The translations under genes and the position numbers were made by a program. A DNA stretch of 64,000 nt from Acidobacteriota bacterium (GTDB lineage Bacteria > Acidobacteriota > Thermoanaerobaculia > Multivoradales > J023), in assembly GCA_029263395.1 (NCBI GenBank), contig JAJCXO010000100.1, positions 1-64,000 of the forward strand, read 5' to 3'. The notes beneath the pieces are model-generated. The model was not told the DNA's origin. It made no database searches and was given only the letters and a program-made list of their open reading frames with translations. Positions 52,801 through 61,941 of this stretch are shown here, piece by piece (positions within the stretch are counted from its first letter, which is position 1; each line of letters starts with the position of its first letter).

Positions 52801-53393
52801 AGATTGAGCAGGTCGATCTCCACCACTTCGTTACGGCCTAGGGTCGAAATCAACGCAACGTGTTCGTCGTGCTTCACCACGATGTCGGCGGGACGCGGCG
52901 GCAAGGCAACAATGTCGACAATATCGCCGGTCAACCGGTTGTGCACCACCAACGCGTTACTGTTTTGGCACACCACCAACAAGCGGTCGCTGTCCGGTCC
53001 GTCGGTGGGTGTCACGTGGGTGGCGATCGACACCGGGCCCCACAACGTGCGGAACACATCCACCGGGGTCAGGGACGCGTCGCTGTGCACCACTGTGCTG
53101 TGGTACGTGCTCACCGCGTAGATCTGGTTTTGGGTGATTGTCATCGGCCGCACCTGGACGGGATTGAGGTTCACCCAGTCTCCCTCGACGCGGTCGAGCA
53201 ACACATAATTTTCGTCGATTGGTGCTGGTACCACACCGGCCACGGCCTTCTGCTGAGGCGACCTCAAAGACAATGAATTACCCTTCAAAATGGGATGATC
53301 CCCGCTTACAGGGAAACACAGCAGGACGCAAAGGAGCAAAACGATCCAGGTGTTGATGCGTCCGGCACGTCGGTTGTCGGCTGATCGGGTCAT
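49884..53393 (-). CDS. Exported beta-propeller di-haem cytochrome protein
   Basis: The product has 1,169 residues from the ATG at 53393 (AAGGAGG upstream; the frame opens at 53441). The signal peptide is WIVLLLCVLLCFPVSG. An N-terminal YVTN-like beta-propeller spans about 40-470 (HDEHVALISTLGRNEVVEID). Two c-type haem sites follow: SCATCHIEGG near 490 and GCNGCHAL near 631, separated as in MauG/cytochrome-c-peroxidase-like proteins. A calcium-loop segment DWDGDGFWDGHEVLNGGD lies near 865, and the C-terminus holds one or two Ig-like beta domains. It is likely periplasmic or surface redox protein; the substrate is unknown. Confidence 0.85.
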   Translation of the reverse strand: MTRSADNRRAGRINTWIVLLLCVLLCFPVSGDHPILKGNSLSLRSPQQKAVAGVVPAPIDENYVLLDRVEGDWVNLNPVQVRPMTITQNQIYAVSTYHSTVVHSDASLTPVDVFRTLWGPVSIATHVTPTDGPDSDRLLVVCQNSNALVVHNRLTGDIVDIVALPPRPADIVVKHDEHVALISTLGRNEVVEIDLLNLQGPQTAYSVPSEDPLFLTLTPQGEVLVSVNLSGNNSVVDRYPGESFNLQANVNSILDLDDPAVATSGLPDHDVFWIDRSGAGAVVPVARGMGTVLSAAAIDPTSPQQTALWQLNIEANNKNKTKQTEPDIQGQVSFNRLSRVVLASPLGSSVAQGSQHIDLDLANPSGNYVRGQSVGMPYSIDVSRGGILFVTGLLTDNVVVLDPAGNWITEWDLPKNCIPRQVELDPTETVALVYCAGTNEVPAYYLGTNPPTLIHGHSLDLGFDPTPAEIQEGRQLFYDGDFSEHNNASCATCHIEGGIDGLAWNLSNGEVDSKGPMTTQDLHAVNRLGPLHWRGEQQGSGLQRGMTVDFNDAFINLLGSTRKMSETRQGRQPSQFDKLEAFMLSLEHPANPNQNEDRILDDSIQPPMLGTRHQVASAITGQVEYVNSGCNGCHALPTGSNNEIVPDGILSSDPKARRHEIVIQPLLNTFTRSIHPDHPVNLVASGNQLYPRVGPGTSHSGNPRNLFHFIEIFLFNAQKTSEITNFIYQMDTGLAPAVHQSVLLNSQNLSAGQQRLNSYLIPQAGLRNADIGVFGRLTTGATSRITGWAYDRGQGDFIRDDGTRQPLSFFANQVTSAGDWFAFVGLPVGMGVGWAIDFDRDQLYNALERRTPVDGRYIVDWDGDGFWDGHEVLNGGDPFNGLVLPVDVTNPSFVNVPAGGLGASWTTAKVARLVFEPSELATYNLTLTPPAGTGLPTLSYTSNEPRLMHNVVVHNLYPGQISYNAALTVTDLAGLPSPTQNFTVQSGFFNDGPEVVVIDDLQWSSPPSGSGTVTFAAKTVVTKKTSGPPRVAAPNRVMVLRALINGKPATNANLTVPAGQPTAFCVNQLPYSAWLPRGGFPGPFIITGATNPSGITTINFTLSGLMSGDEVTLVPEFVSSLDNTAPICNGTTIDTNLNPNVPNVTFFVPVNWSFPDTPKQYRTLTFKHP

Positions 53394-53704
53394 ACGTCCT
53401 CCTTGTCGGTTGGTGGTCCCAGCCCGAAACTCGCCACCCATCGCTCCGCGGAGGCTTTGGGCTCGTCACGCACGAGCTTCTTTCTAGGACTTCTGCTAGG
53501 AGAAGCGGGAAGTGGACTCGACCGAAATAATTTTTCTTCGCCCGGCAGTTACCCCTCGAGCAGTAATCCCTCGAGCAGTAATCCCTCGAACACGTCGGCC
53601 CGATCTCGAGCTGTCTGCGCGACGCTGGATTACCGGCGCTGGATTACCCAACCTGAATATGCCACACTGAATAGGTAATATTCGATTCGCAACATGATTG
53701 CCAA
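53394..53704. other. Divergent intergenic region with 15-bp and 14-bp repeats
   Basis: CCCTCGAGCAGTAAT stands twice in tandem from 53553 to 53582, with a third partial copy after it. GCTGGATTACC is repeated at 53628 and 53642. A T-rich stretch (aataatttttctt) lies at 53525-53538. The region carries two promoters, those of the di-haem protein and the CheR-kinase gene. Confidence 0.6.
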
Positions 53705-56700
53705 GTGGGAGTAGCGGCCCTTGTGCCGAAGCCTGCGGCCCAGGAGGTGGCCATCAGGAAATCCAACCGACCCGGAGTCCTTGCCGGGTTCTTCCGTGAC
53801 TCTGAAGCTTTTGCTGTCCTAGAGACGGAAGGGATTCCGCGCCTTGTCGACAACCGCCCAGCCGACCGGCCGATCCGCATCTGGATCCCTGGCTGTGCCA
53901 CCGGCGAAGACACGTATTCGATCGCCATCCTCATCGCCGAGCACCAAGCATGGCGCCAAAACCCCGTGCCGGTGCAGATCTTCGCCACCGACAGCGATCC
54001 GAGAGCTCTGAGCATCGCTCGTGGGGCCAACTATCCCAGCACGTCTGGCGAGCAGCTCGAACAGGAACCTCCCGGCCGGTTTCTCCATCTCCAACAAGGC
54101 GCCTATCGAGTTGCCCCGCATATCCGTGCCATGGTGGTCTTCGCCCAACACGACCTGCTGCGAGATCCACCGTTCTCGAAACTCGACCTGATCAGTTGTC
54201 GTGGCGTCATGGACAACCTGAGCTCAGCGTGGCGCCAACGCCTGATACCCCTCTTCCACTTCGCCCTCGACTCCGATGGTTTTCTATTCCATGACTCGCC
54301 TGCGATGTTAACTGTCGCTCACGAGCTATTCGCGCAGCAAACCGGTAACTCGTGCCTTCTGAGGCCTAAAGCAGTTCTCGAACGACCGACTATCGAGCAC
54401 CCTTGGTGCTCACGAGAACTCGTGGACAACGAGCCCAGGGAACAGCCTGGCCTGCTGGCCGAGCTTCGCCGCGCCAGCACTGCGGGCCTCGTGGCCGATA
54501 CGGCCTCAAGCGATACGGCCTCAAGTGAAACGACCTCAAGTGAAACGGCCTTAAGCGATACGGCCTCAGGCGATACGGCCTCAGGCGATACGGCTTCAGG
54601 CGAAAGTCAGCTGACCGCCCGGCTCCAGACCTCTCTCGACAGCAGCAGGCAGACTCTGGCTCAAATGACCGAGCACTTCCAACTGTCCCACGAAGAATTC
54701 ACCACCTCCAACGAGGAGCTGCGATCCCTCAATGAGGAACTCCAGGCTGCAAAGGATCGGCTCCAGGTCGCAAACGACGCACTCGAGGTTGCGAACACCC
54801 GGCTCGAGGCTCATGTCGAGCAGCTGGCAACCGCTCGCAGCGACATCGAAAATCTGATGAGAGCCACCCAGATTCCAACCATGTTCCTGAGCGCCGACCT
54901 GCACATCAGGAATTTCACCCCAGCGATCGAAGCACTCTTCAGTCTGACAGCTGACGACCTCGGGCGTCCGATCACCGACCTGGTTCCAAAAATCGACTGG
55001 GGCGATCTCGAGAGTGACGTGCAAGGCGTCTTACGAACTCTGCAAACCGTTGAACGACAGATCACAACTCCGAACCGCACCCAGCACCTGCTGCGCATCC
55101 TGCCCTACCGCACAGTAGCCGGCATGATCGACGGCGTTGTCATCACATGCATTGATGTCACCGCTCTAGCCAACACCGAGGCAGCGCTACGGGACAAGAA
55201 GGCCGCGGAAGCATCGAACCTGGCCAAGAGTGACTTCCTCGCCCGCATGAGCCACGAGCTTCGAACCCCGATGAACGGAGTGATCGGAATGGCTGGCCTG
55301 CTACTCGAGACAACCCTCGATCGAACGCAAGAGGATTACGCCGAAACAATTTTCCGCTCGGGTGACCTGCTGCTGCAGGTCATCAACGACATTCTCGACT
55401 TCTCACGCATCGAGGCCGGCAAGCTCACCCTGGAGACCGTCGTCTTCGACCCACGGGACGAGCTTGATCTAGTCACCAAACTACTGGCCGAGAGGATCCG
55501 CGACAAGGGTCTCGAGATCGACTCGACGGTTGCTGCGGAGGTACCGACACAGCTCGCTGGTGACGCAGGGCGGCTACGGCAGGTACTGATGAACCTGCTA
55601 GACAACGCGGTGAAATTCACCCACCTCGGACGGCTGAGCCTGGTGGCGAGTGTCGACAAGTTACGCAGCGCAACTTGCGAGCTGCGTTACGACGTGAGCG
55701 ACAGCGGAGTCGGCATCGCCACCGACCAACTCGAATCGATCTTCGATCCTTTTGCGCAGGCCGAAGAATCCACCACCAGGCGATTCGGTGGCACTGGCCT
55801 CGGGCTCGCCATCTGCCGCCAGTTGGTCGAGCTGATGGGCGGCCGAATGTGGGTGGAATCCACTCCTGGAGAGGGCAGCACCTTCTCCTTCGCAGTTCCC
55901 CTGCAACGCCGAACCGAAGCGGCTGAAACAGACTGTGTCCAACCTCCCACGTCGCCGCGATCGAGACAAGGATCGGAATCAAGACCTGGGCCGCGATCGA
56001 GCAGCCTGGCGTGGCGAGGCGTGAAACGGCCCGGGCTGGGTCGGCCTTATCGAATTTTGGTTGCCGAAGACAACCCAGTCAACCAGAAAGTCACCCGGCT
56101 GTTATTACATCGCCTCGAGAACAGCGTGGATGTGGTGGCGGATGGTTTCGAAGTCTTGGACGCGTTGGCACGAGCGCCCTATGATTTGATTCTGATGGAT
56201 TGTGAGATGCCCGGACTGGACGGTTATCAAGCGACTGGGGAGGTCAGGAAAGGACGTCACCAGCCACAGATCCCGATCATCGCCGTCACCGCGCACGCCC
56301 TCGAACACGACCGCGAGAAGTGCCTGGCAGCGGGAATGAACGACTACCTGGCAAAACCAATGACTATCGACCAGCTAGACTCTGTACTGGCACGCTGGCT
56401 GCCGGGGCGAATCGCCCCACCACCAGAAGCCGCCCCCCACAGCCACAACGCCTCCACCGCTCCAGCCACCCTCAACCTCGCGACACTGCGGTTCCTGGGC
56501 GCTTCCAGCGCCCCCGATGCCTACGTTTTCCAGGGGATCATCGAAACCTTTCTGAGCAGCGTCGGAGATCGCGTCCGCGCCCTGCGCGAGGCGACTGACA
56601 GCAACAACCCCGAACGGCTCTTGAAATTATTACACAGTCTCAAGGGAAGCACCGGCTCGTTGGGCGCAGAGCGGCTTTGCTCCCTCTGCACAACGTTCGA

Positions 56701-56809
56701 GACTAAGGTTCTGAGCAACTCCCTTGCCGACGCGGAGACCGTCTGCGACCAAGTGGAGACAGAATTTGCCTGTGTCGAGCAAGCGTTGATTGCCGAGACG
56801 ACGCCCTGA
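53705..56809 (+). CDS. Hybrid histidine kinase with a truncated CheR-like domain (CheR'-PAS-HK-REC-Hpt)
   Basis: The 1,034-residue protein starts at GTG 53705; an earlier ATG stops at once. Residues 25-220 match the C-terminal half of CheR ([36 protein letters not shown]), but the helical CheR N-domain is missing. The SCRNVLIYL-type motif of the paralogue at 56881 is changed to SCRGVMDNL, so methyl transfer is doubtful. A DTASS repeat follows (265-299), then a coiled coil ([20 protein letters not shown]), PAS (390-490), HisKA ([11 protein letters not shown], His near 516), HATPase (620-740), receiver ([12 protein letters not shown], Asp near 831) and Hpt ([11 protein letters not shown], His near 977). 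It is a complete phosphorelay in one chain. It lies 71 bp before the CheB-CheR gene. Confidence 0.88.
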   Translation: MGVAALVPKPAAQEVAIRKSNRPGVLAGFFRDSEAFAVLETEGIPRLVDNRPADRPIRIWIPGCATGEDTYSIAILIAEHQAWRQNPVPVQIFATDSDPRALSIARGANYPSTSGEQLEQEPPGRFLHLQQGAYRVAPHIRAMVVFAQHDLLRDPPFSKLDLISCRGVMDNLSSAWRQRLIPLFHFALDSDGFLFHDSPAMLTVAHELFAQQTGNSCLLRPKAVLERPTIEHPWCSRELVDNEPREQPGLLAELRRASTAGLVADTASSDTASSETTSSETALSDTASGDTASGDTASGESQLTARLQTSLDSSRQTLAQMTEHFQLSHEEFTTSNEELRSLNEELQAAKDRLQVANDALEVANTRLEAHVEQLATARSDIENLMRATQIPTMFLSADLHIRNFTPAIEALFSLTADDLGRPITDLVPKIDWGDLESDVQGVLRTLQTVERQITTPNRTQHLLRILPYRTVAGMIDGVVITCIDVTALANTEAALRDKKAAEASNLAKSDFLARMSHELRTPMNGVIGMAGLLLETTLDRTQEDYAETIFRSGDLLLQVINDILDFSRIEAGKLTLETVVFDPRDELDLVTKLLAERIRDKGLEIDSTVAAEVPTQLAGDAGRLRQVLMNLLDNAVKFTHLGRLSLVASVDKLRSATCELRYDVSDSGVGIATDQLESIFDPFAQAEESTTRRFGGTGLGLAICRQLVELMGGRMWVESTPGEGSTFSFAVPLQRRTEAAETDCVQPPTSPRSRQGSESRPGPRSSSLAWRGVKRPGLGRPYRILVAEDNPVNQKVTRLLLHRLENSVDVVADGFEVLDALARAPYDLILMDCEMPGLDGYQATGEVRKGRHQPQIPIIAVTAHALEHDREKCLAAGMNDYLAKPMTIDQLDSVLARWLPGRIAPPPEAAPHSHNASTAPATLNLATLRFLGASSAPDAYVFQGIIETFLSSVGDRVRALREATDSNNPERLLKLLHSLKGSTGSLGAERLCSLCTTFETKVLSNSLADAETVCDQVETEFACVEQALIAETTP
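54497..54601. repeat. 15-bp tandem repeat in hybrid kinase linker (7 units)
   Basis: Seven 15-bp units fill 54497-54601 and encode [35 protein letters not shown]. They lie in frame between the CheR-like half and the coiled coil. The last three units are nearly identical, suggesting recent growth of the array. Confidence 0.95.
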
Positions 56810-56880
56810 CATCCCCAATAATAACGGCTCCCAACAGAACCGGCCCTCTGAGACAACGGGCCTCCCGAGAGAACACTATC

Positions 56881-59880
56881 GTGAAGCGACGACCCCCTGA
56901 ACCCGACACAGTAAACTCCGCCATGCCCTCGGACTCGCGCCCGTTTCCGATCGTCGGAATCGGCGCTTCGGCCGGAGGCTTCGAGGCGTTCGAGCAGTTC
57001 TTCAGATGTATGCCAGCCACTCGCGATCTCGCCATCGTTCTGGTCTCCCACCTCGATCCAACCAGCAAGAGCCTGATGGTCGAACTGCTGGCCAAACGCA
57101 CCGAAATGGCGGTTGATCAGGCTCGAGACGGAGTGACGGTGGAGCCCGGCCGCGTTTACGTCATGCCACCCGGCGCCGAGTTGACGATCCAACACGGCCG
57201 ACTACGAGTCCTTGTCGACCAGCCGCCCCATCGACCGGTTCTGCCCGTCGACCACTTCCTAAGCTCACTCGCCGAGGACCTTGGCGAAGACGCGATGTGC
57301 ATCATCCTGTCCGGCACTGGAGCCGACGGCAGTCTGGGACTCAAAGCGATCAAGGAGCATGGCGGGTTCACCATCGCTCAAGACCCGGCCTCAGCCAAAT
57401 ACGAGGACATGCCACGCAACGCCATCGCGACCCGTTTGGTCGATGTGATCCTGCCGGTCGAGGAGATGCCGAGAGCACTCATCGAAGCGATTCGCGGTCG
57501 GAGGGACCCATCACAGAATACGCTCCAGCTCGGTCACCAACCCGAAGTCCGCCCTCACCTCCCGAAGATCCTTTTACTCTTGCACCGCCAGACCGGGCAC
57601 GATTTCACCCGCTACAAACAGAAAACGATCGTCCGTCGTATCGTCCGACGCATGCAGATCTTGGGGATCGAGCACGACGCAGACTATGTCACCCTCTTGC
57701 GCGACAACCCCGAAGAGATTCAGCTGCTGTTCAAAGAGCTACTGATCGGCGTCACACGGTTCTTTCGCGACCCGGAAGCGTTTGCCGCGCTTGAAGCCGA
57801 GCTCATTGCACGACTCTTCTCGAAGTCTGGCGATTCCCGACCGGTGCGCATCTGGATCGCCGGCTGCGCAACCGGCGAGGAGGCCTACTCGGTCGCAATG
57901 CTCTTGGACGAAGCGGCGAGCGCCCACGGATTCTCGCTGGAGGTTCAGATCTTCGCCACCGATATCGACGAAAGCGCGTTGGCCTTCGCCCGCGCCGGCC
58001 TCTACCCAGAGACGATCGCGGCTGACGTCAGTCCCGAACGGCTCGAGCGATTCTTTGTCAACGAAAGCGGCACGTACCGGGTCATCAAACGGATCCGAGA
58101 AATGATCGTCTTCTCCGCCCACAATCTGATCAAAGATCCGCCGTTCTCCAAACTCGACCTGATCAGCTGTCGCAATGTCTTGATCTATCTCGGCCAGGAC
58201 CTGCAGAAACGGCTCTTACCGCTGCTGCACTACGCGCTGGTTCCGAGCGGAACACTCTTCCTAGGACCGTCCGAGACCATCGGTAGCGCCACGGAGCTCT
58301 TCGCGGAAGCGGGAAAGAAACACCGGATCTTTCGGCGTCGACCTACCCTCGCCAGACCGCGAGCACACTTTCCTCTATTTCCCATCGCCAACTCGAGTCG
58401 ACCAGAGTACGGACAACTCGGAATCACTCCACCCCTTGCCGAAATCAATTTAGCCGGGGTTGTCGATCGTCTGTTGCTCGAGAGCTTCGCGCCAGCCAGT
58501 GTCGTCATCGACGAAAAATTGAACATTGTTCTTTTCCATGGCCATACCGGCAATTACCTGGAAGCGCCGCCGGGAGCACCGGACGTCAACATCATGCGCA
58601 TGGCCCGGTGGGGTTTGCGCCTCAGACTGCGGACTGCGATCCACCTAGCCAGTAAGCAGAAACGCAAGGTGACCGAGACCAGGGTTCGAGTCAAGACCAA
58701 CAACAGCATGCAAACAATCGACCTCGTGGTCCAACCGCTGCTCGAAGCCGCATCCACCTCGACCTTCTTGTTGATCAGTTTCCAAGAAGCCGGGCCGGGA
58801 AAACTCACTAACGTCCCAATCGACGACCTCCCCACCACCACCTCGGAAGATCCAGTCCTCTTACATCTCGAAAAGGAACTCAGAAATACCCAGGAGTATC
58901 TGCAAGCTTCTGTAGAGGAACTCGAGACCGCCAATGAGGAGCTCAAGAGCTCCAACGAAGAGCTGCTGTCGATGAACGAAGAGCTGCAATCGACCAACGA
59001 GGAATTAGAGACCGCCAAGGAGGAGAGTCAATCCGTCAATGAGGAGCTCGAGACCGTCAACGCCGAGCTCAACCGCAAAGTCGAAGAGTTGGACCGCGTC
59101 AACAACGACATGACCAACCTCCTCGGCAGCCTGCAGATCGCAACGGTCTTTTTGGGTAATGACCTGCGAATCAAAAGCTTCACTCCAGCCATCACCGAGA
59201 TCTTCCATCTCATCCACTCCGACATCGGTCGCCCGATCACCGATATCGCTCAGCGAATCGCCTACGACCAGCTCACCGCAGATGTAAACACGGTGCTCCG
59301 CGACCTATCGGTGATCGAGCAACAGGTGCAGACCGAAAACGGAGCCTGGTGCAAACTACAGATCCGGCCATACCGCACCGTCGATAACGTGATCGATGGC
59401 GTTGTCATCACCTTCGTCGATATCACCGGACTCAAACGCACCGAACAAGCCCTGCGAGAAGGTGCTGTACAACACAGCTCTTGGATCGAGAGTGCTCCGG
59501 TCTGCATCCACGAAATCGACAGAACGAGCCGGTTCCTGACCCTCAACCCGACAGGTTTTCGGCTGTTGAACCTACCGCCGGAGTCCACATTGGCTGGTGT
59601 CACTTTCCTCGATCTCGTGGCCCCGGAAGAGCACAAAAGAGTCACCACGCTGATCGAACAGGCCTACGATGGCAGCGTTTCGGAATTTGAATTTACCGCC
59701 CGCAGCCGCGGCGAAAGTGCACGCGTCCTCACCTCTCACTTCATCCCGGTCCATGGAGAAGACAACTCGGTGATCAAACTGATCGGTTGTACGTTCGATG
59801 TCAGCGAGCTCAAACAAGCCGAGGCCGCACTGAAGCGTGCCAATGAGGAGCTCAGGTCGCAGCTCGAGAAAAAGAACTAG
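56881..59880 (+). CDS. CheB-CheR fusion protein with coiled coil and two PAS domains
   Basis: The product has 999 residues from a GTG at 56881 (ATG at 56923 is also possible). CheB methylesterase spans about 20-205 with the Ser in GIGASAGG, His in VSHLDP and Asp in GTGADGS. CheR methyltransferase spans about 225-490 with VTRFFRDPEAF, IWIAGCATGEEAYSVAM, ATDIDESAL and SCRNVLIYL. A long coiled coil of LETANEELKSSNEELLS type lies at 655-735, followed by two PAS domains (FLGNDLRIKSFTPAI and PVCIHEIDRTSRF). The protein ends in a short helix with no kinase domain. It likely senses and modifies a methyl-accepting partner and works with the neighbouring kinase. Confidence 0.92.
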   Translation: MKRRPPEPDTVNSAMPSDSRPFPIVGIGASAGGFEAFEQFFRCMPATRDLAIVLVSHLDPTSKSLMVELLAKRTEMAVDQARDGVTVEPGRVYVMPPGAELTIQHGRLRVLVDQPPHRPVLPVDHFLSSLAEDLGEDAMCIILSGTGADGSLGLKAIKEHGGFTIAQDPASAKYEDMPRNAIATRLVDVILPVEEMPRALIEAIRGRRDPSQNTLQLGHQPEVRPHLPKILLLLHRQTGHDFTRYKQKTIVRRIVRRMQILGIEHDADYVTLLRDNPEEIQLLFKELLIGVTRFFRDPEAFAALEAELIARLFSKSGDSRPVRIWIAGCATGEEAYSVAMLLDEAASAHGFSLEVQIFATDIDESALAFARAGLYPETIAADVSPERLERFFVNESGTYRVIKRIREMIVFSAHNLIKDPPFSKLDLISCRNVLIYLGQDLQKRLLPLLHYALVPSGTLFLGPSETIGSATELFAEAGKKHRIFRRRPTLARPRAHFPLFPIANSSRPEYGQLGITPPLAEINLAGVVDRLLLESFAPASVVIDEKLNIVLFHGHTGNYLEAPPGAPDVNIMRMARWGLRLRLRTAIHLASKQKRKVTETRVRVKTNNSMQTIDLVVQPLLEAASTSTFLLISFQEAGPGKLTNVPIDDLPTTTSEDPVLLHLEKELRNTQEYLQASVEELETANEELKSSNEELLSMNEELQSTNEELETAKEESQSVNEELETVNAELNRKVEELDRVNNDMTNLLGSLQIATVFLGNDLRIKSFTPAITEIFHLIHSDIGRPITDIAQRIAYDQLTADVNTVLRDLSVIEQQVQTENGAWCKLQIRPYRTVDNVIDGVVITFVDITGLKRTEQALREGAVQHSSWIESAPVCIHEIDRTSRFLTLNPTGFRLLNLPPESTLAGVTFLDLVAPEEHKRVTTLIEQAYDGSVSEFEFTARSRGESARVLTSHFIPVHGEDNSVIKLIGCTFDVSELKQAEAALKRANEELRSQLEKKN

Positions 59881-60012
59881 ATTCCGTCCAGAAACCTGTA
59901 GCGCTGTGTTTTATCCCCGTGCAGGCTGCGCTTGTCGATCCAGTTGTTGCTTGCCTCTCTAGTCTTCGTGGCGCAAGAAAAACCGAGAATAGCGGAATAG
60001 TCAAACAGGGCA

Positions 60013-61050
60013 CTAGGAGAGACTGCCAACCCGCACTCGCGTGCGGCACTCAGACCAGAGGGCCTTGAGCTTCTGAATGCCCAGACTAGAAAGCACAAAC
60101 ACCAAGACAACTTGTCCCGCAACAATAAAAAGATGCCAGGAGAACGACACTCCACCGATGGTGATGATGGGTTGACTGTTCTTGACGTGTTCGGCGAGGG
60201 ACAACACATCATCACGGCAACGGACGACGGGCACCTCGTCTCCTGCTCGCAACTCGAGGAATAGCTCTTTGTTGGCTGGCACCCTCTGTTCCATCGCCTC
60301 GCCGGGTAGGAAACCCAACACGTAAAACGTGTGTCGATTGAGTGGGTGCGCTGTTTCAGCTACGGCGGCGACGCGCATCGGAACCACAGCAGCAGCATCA
60401 ATGTCTCGATAGGTTCGGCCGGCAAACATGGCCTCCGAGTAGCCCAAGGAGATACTCATGCCAAACAGCACAGCAAGGCAGAAGGTGAACAAGATATCCA
60501 TAGTTTCGCAGAACGCCCAGCGCCCGAACCCAAGCTGAGCGGACTCTTGCCTGATTCCGAGGATGCCTCGTGCCAAAATCAACGGGGCCAGGCCCAAGAC
60601 CGCCAAGGCCGCAAATAACTGCCATGAGAAGGCGTAGCTACCGACTCGCCAGAGAGGCTCCGCGACGGCGAGCTCGCGGTCTGTGATGAACGTACCTCGC
60701 CCTCGGAGCGGAAAGACCCGGATCAAGTCTCCGCGCTGATACGCCGAGAACTGATCCACCAACAGATCAACTCGGATCGGCCCTGCGTCACTATCGGTCG
60801 GCTCGACGAGCAGCCAGACTTCAGGTTCCCAAAACGATCGGCTCTGAAAGACTCTGAGGACGGTGGCTAGCTGCGGATCGGAGGCGTCTACCGACCCCAG
60901 CCGAGCGCCGGTGGTGAAGGTCCAGACCATTAGGCCCGTACCCAAGACCAAGGCGCCGAGGCCGACCAGCACCGTGCCCCGAGGATCGTGCCAGCCTTCG
61001 GAAGCGCTGCTTTCGGACTCCTCTGCACCTTTGGAGGTCAAGTCTCCCAT
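60013..61050 (-). CDS. Membrane protein of unknown function
   Basis: The product has about 345 residues from the ATG at 61050 (MGDLTSKGAEESES); the frame is open to 61164 but that extension is not protein-like. Four hydrophobic segments are seen: GLGALVLGTGLMVWTF, WQLFAALAVLGLAPLILA, ILFTFCLAVLFGMSISLG and LFIVAGQVVLVFVLSSLG. A soluble beta-rich domain lies between the first two (LLVEPTDSDAGPIRVDLLVD), and another precedes the last. This layout is reminiscent of DUF3592-type proteins, which is only a suggestion. Confidence 0.7.
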   Translation of the reverse strand: MGDLTSKGAEESESSASEGWHDPRGTVLVGLGALVLGTGLMVWTFTTGARLGSVDASDPQLATVLRVFQSRSFWEPEVWLLVEPTDSDAGPIRVDLLVDQFSAYQRGDLIRVFPLRGRGTFITDRELAVAEPLWRVGSYAFSWQLFAALAVLGLAPLILARGILGIRQESAQLGFGRWAFCETMDILFTFCLAVLFGMSISLGYSEAMFAGRTYRDIDAAAVVPMRVAAVAETAHPLNRHTFYVLGFLPGEAMEQRVPANKELFLELRAGDEVPVVRCRDDVLSLAEHVKNSQPIITIGGVSFSWHLFIVAGQVVLVFVLSSLGIQKLKALWSECRTRVRVGSLS

Positions 61051-61193
61051 CGCCGGTATTATGTCGCTCTCCAGCCACCTCGACCATGACAACCATCGGT
61101 AAGCGAACCCATAGATAATCCAGCGAGCGGGCGAAGCCGGCCCACAAAACCACCGGAGCGTCAACAGCGCCCCGTCAGTGTTCCCCGACCGAC

Positions 61194-61814
61194 TCAGTCG
61201 TCCGAATCACTATCCGAATCTGAATCGCCGTCTGAGTCCGAGTCACTATCCGAGTCGTCCGAGTCGCAGCCGAGCAGGATCACCAATTCCTGGCGAAACA
61301 GCACCCCATTGTTACCCTGCGGAACCGGCGTGGTGATCAGTACGCCGGTTGCGCCGAGGAAGTCGCCGGTGCCGCCAACAATCGGTACCCGTGACGTGCC
61401 GATATCGGACTCGCGTCCGGAAACCTGGAGTGACCCCTCGTAACCCGAGTTCTCGAAAAACGACAAGGTCCACGAGCATTGCCCGAAATTGTTGTCCGGG
61501 TCGTCCGGCAACGTCGGGTGATCGGTGCTGGAAAAATCCGGCGCGCCGGGATCCGTGCGGATGCAAAAGCCAGCGTTGCGCCCGATCACCGTATCCGCAT
61601 CCGCGGCGAGCAGCTTCTGATCGAACACAAACACATCGCCGGGCGAATCGAGCCCGTCTTCAATGTCGGCTCCTTGACGAATACCACCATCGGACCGCCC
61701 GTCAGCAAACGTCAAGAACGTCAGTTCATCAGCCCCGGCGGGGAGCTGAAACAACACTGCAAAAATCAAGGTAGCCGTCAGCAGAAGGTCGCGTTGTTTC
61801 ATTTTCATCTTCAT
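61194..61814 (-). CDS. Exported dirigent/allene-oxide-cyclase-like barrel protein with Ser-Asp tail
   Basis: The product has about 206 residues from the ATG at 61814, which has AAGGG just upstream (the frame opens at 61838). The signal peptide is LLLTATLIFAVLFQLPAGA. The mature part has the strand pattern of the AOC/dirigent barrel: GRNAGFCIRTD, CSWTLSFFENSG, GSLQVSGRE, VPIVGGTGDFLGATGVLIT, FRQELVIL. The chain ends LLGC followed by about 25 Ser/Asp residues in alternation, a 6-bp repeat in the DNA. Such SD tails bind calcium or act as spacers in surface proteins. The family call rests on fold pattern and is moderate. Confidence 0.7.
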   Translation of the reverse strand: MKMKMKQRDLLLTATLIFAVLFQLPAGADELTFLTFADGRSDGGIRQGADIEDGLDSPGDVFVFDQKLLAADADTVIGRNAGFCIRTDPGAPDFSSTDHPTLPDDPDNNFGQCSWTLSFFENSGYEGSLQVSGRESDIGTSRVPIVGGTGDFLGATGVLITTPVPQGNNGVLFRQELVILLGCDSDDSDSDSDSDGDSDSDSDSDD

Positions 61815-61941
61815 TTTCCCTTTAAACTGTCGATTCATACAGATGTGGCAAAGTTGTTAGATACAACCGCCACTGGGCCTCCCCTACCCATCGAATGGTT
61901 TCCTATTTCTCGCGCCATTACTACCCTTCGGAGCGTTCGTT

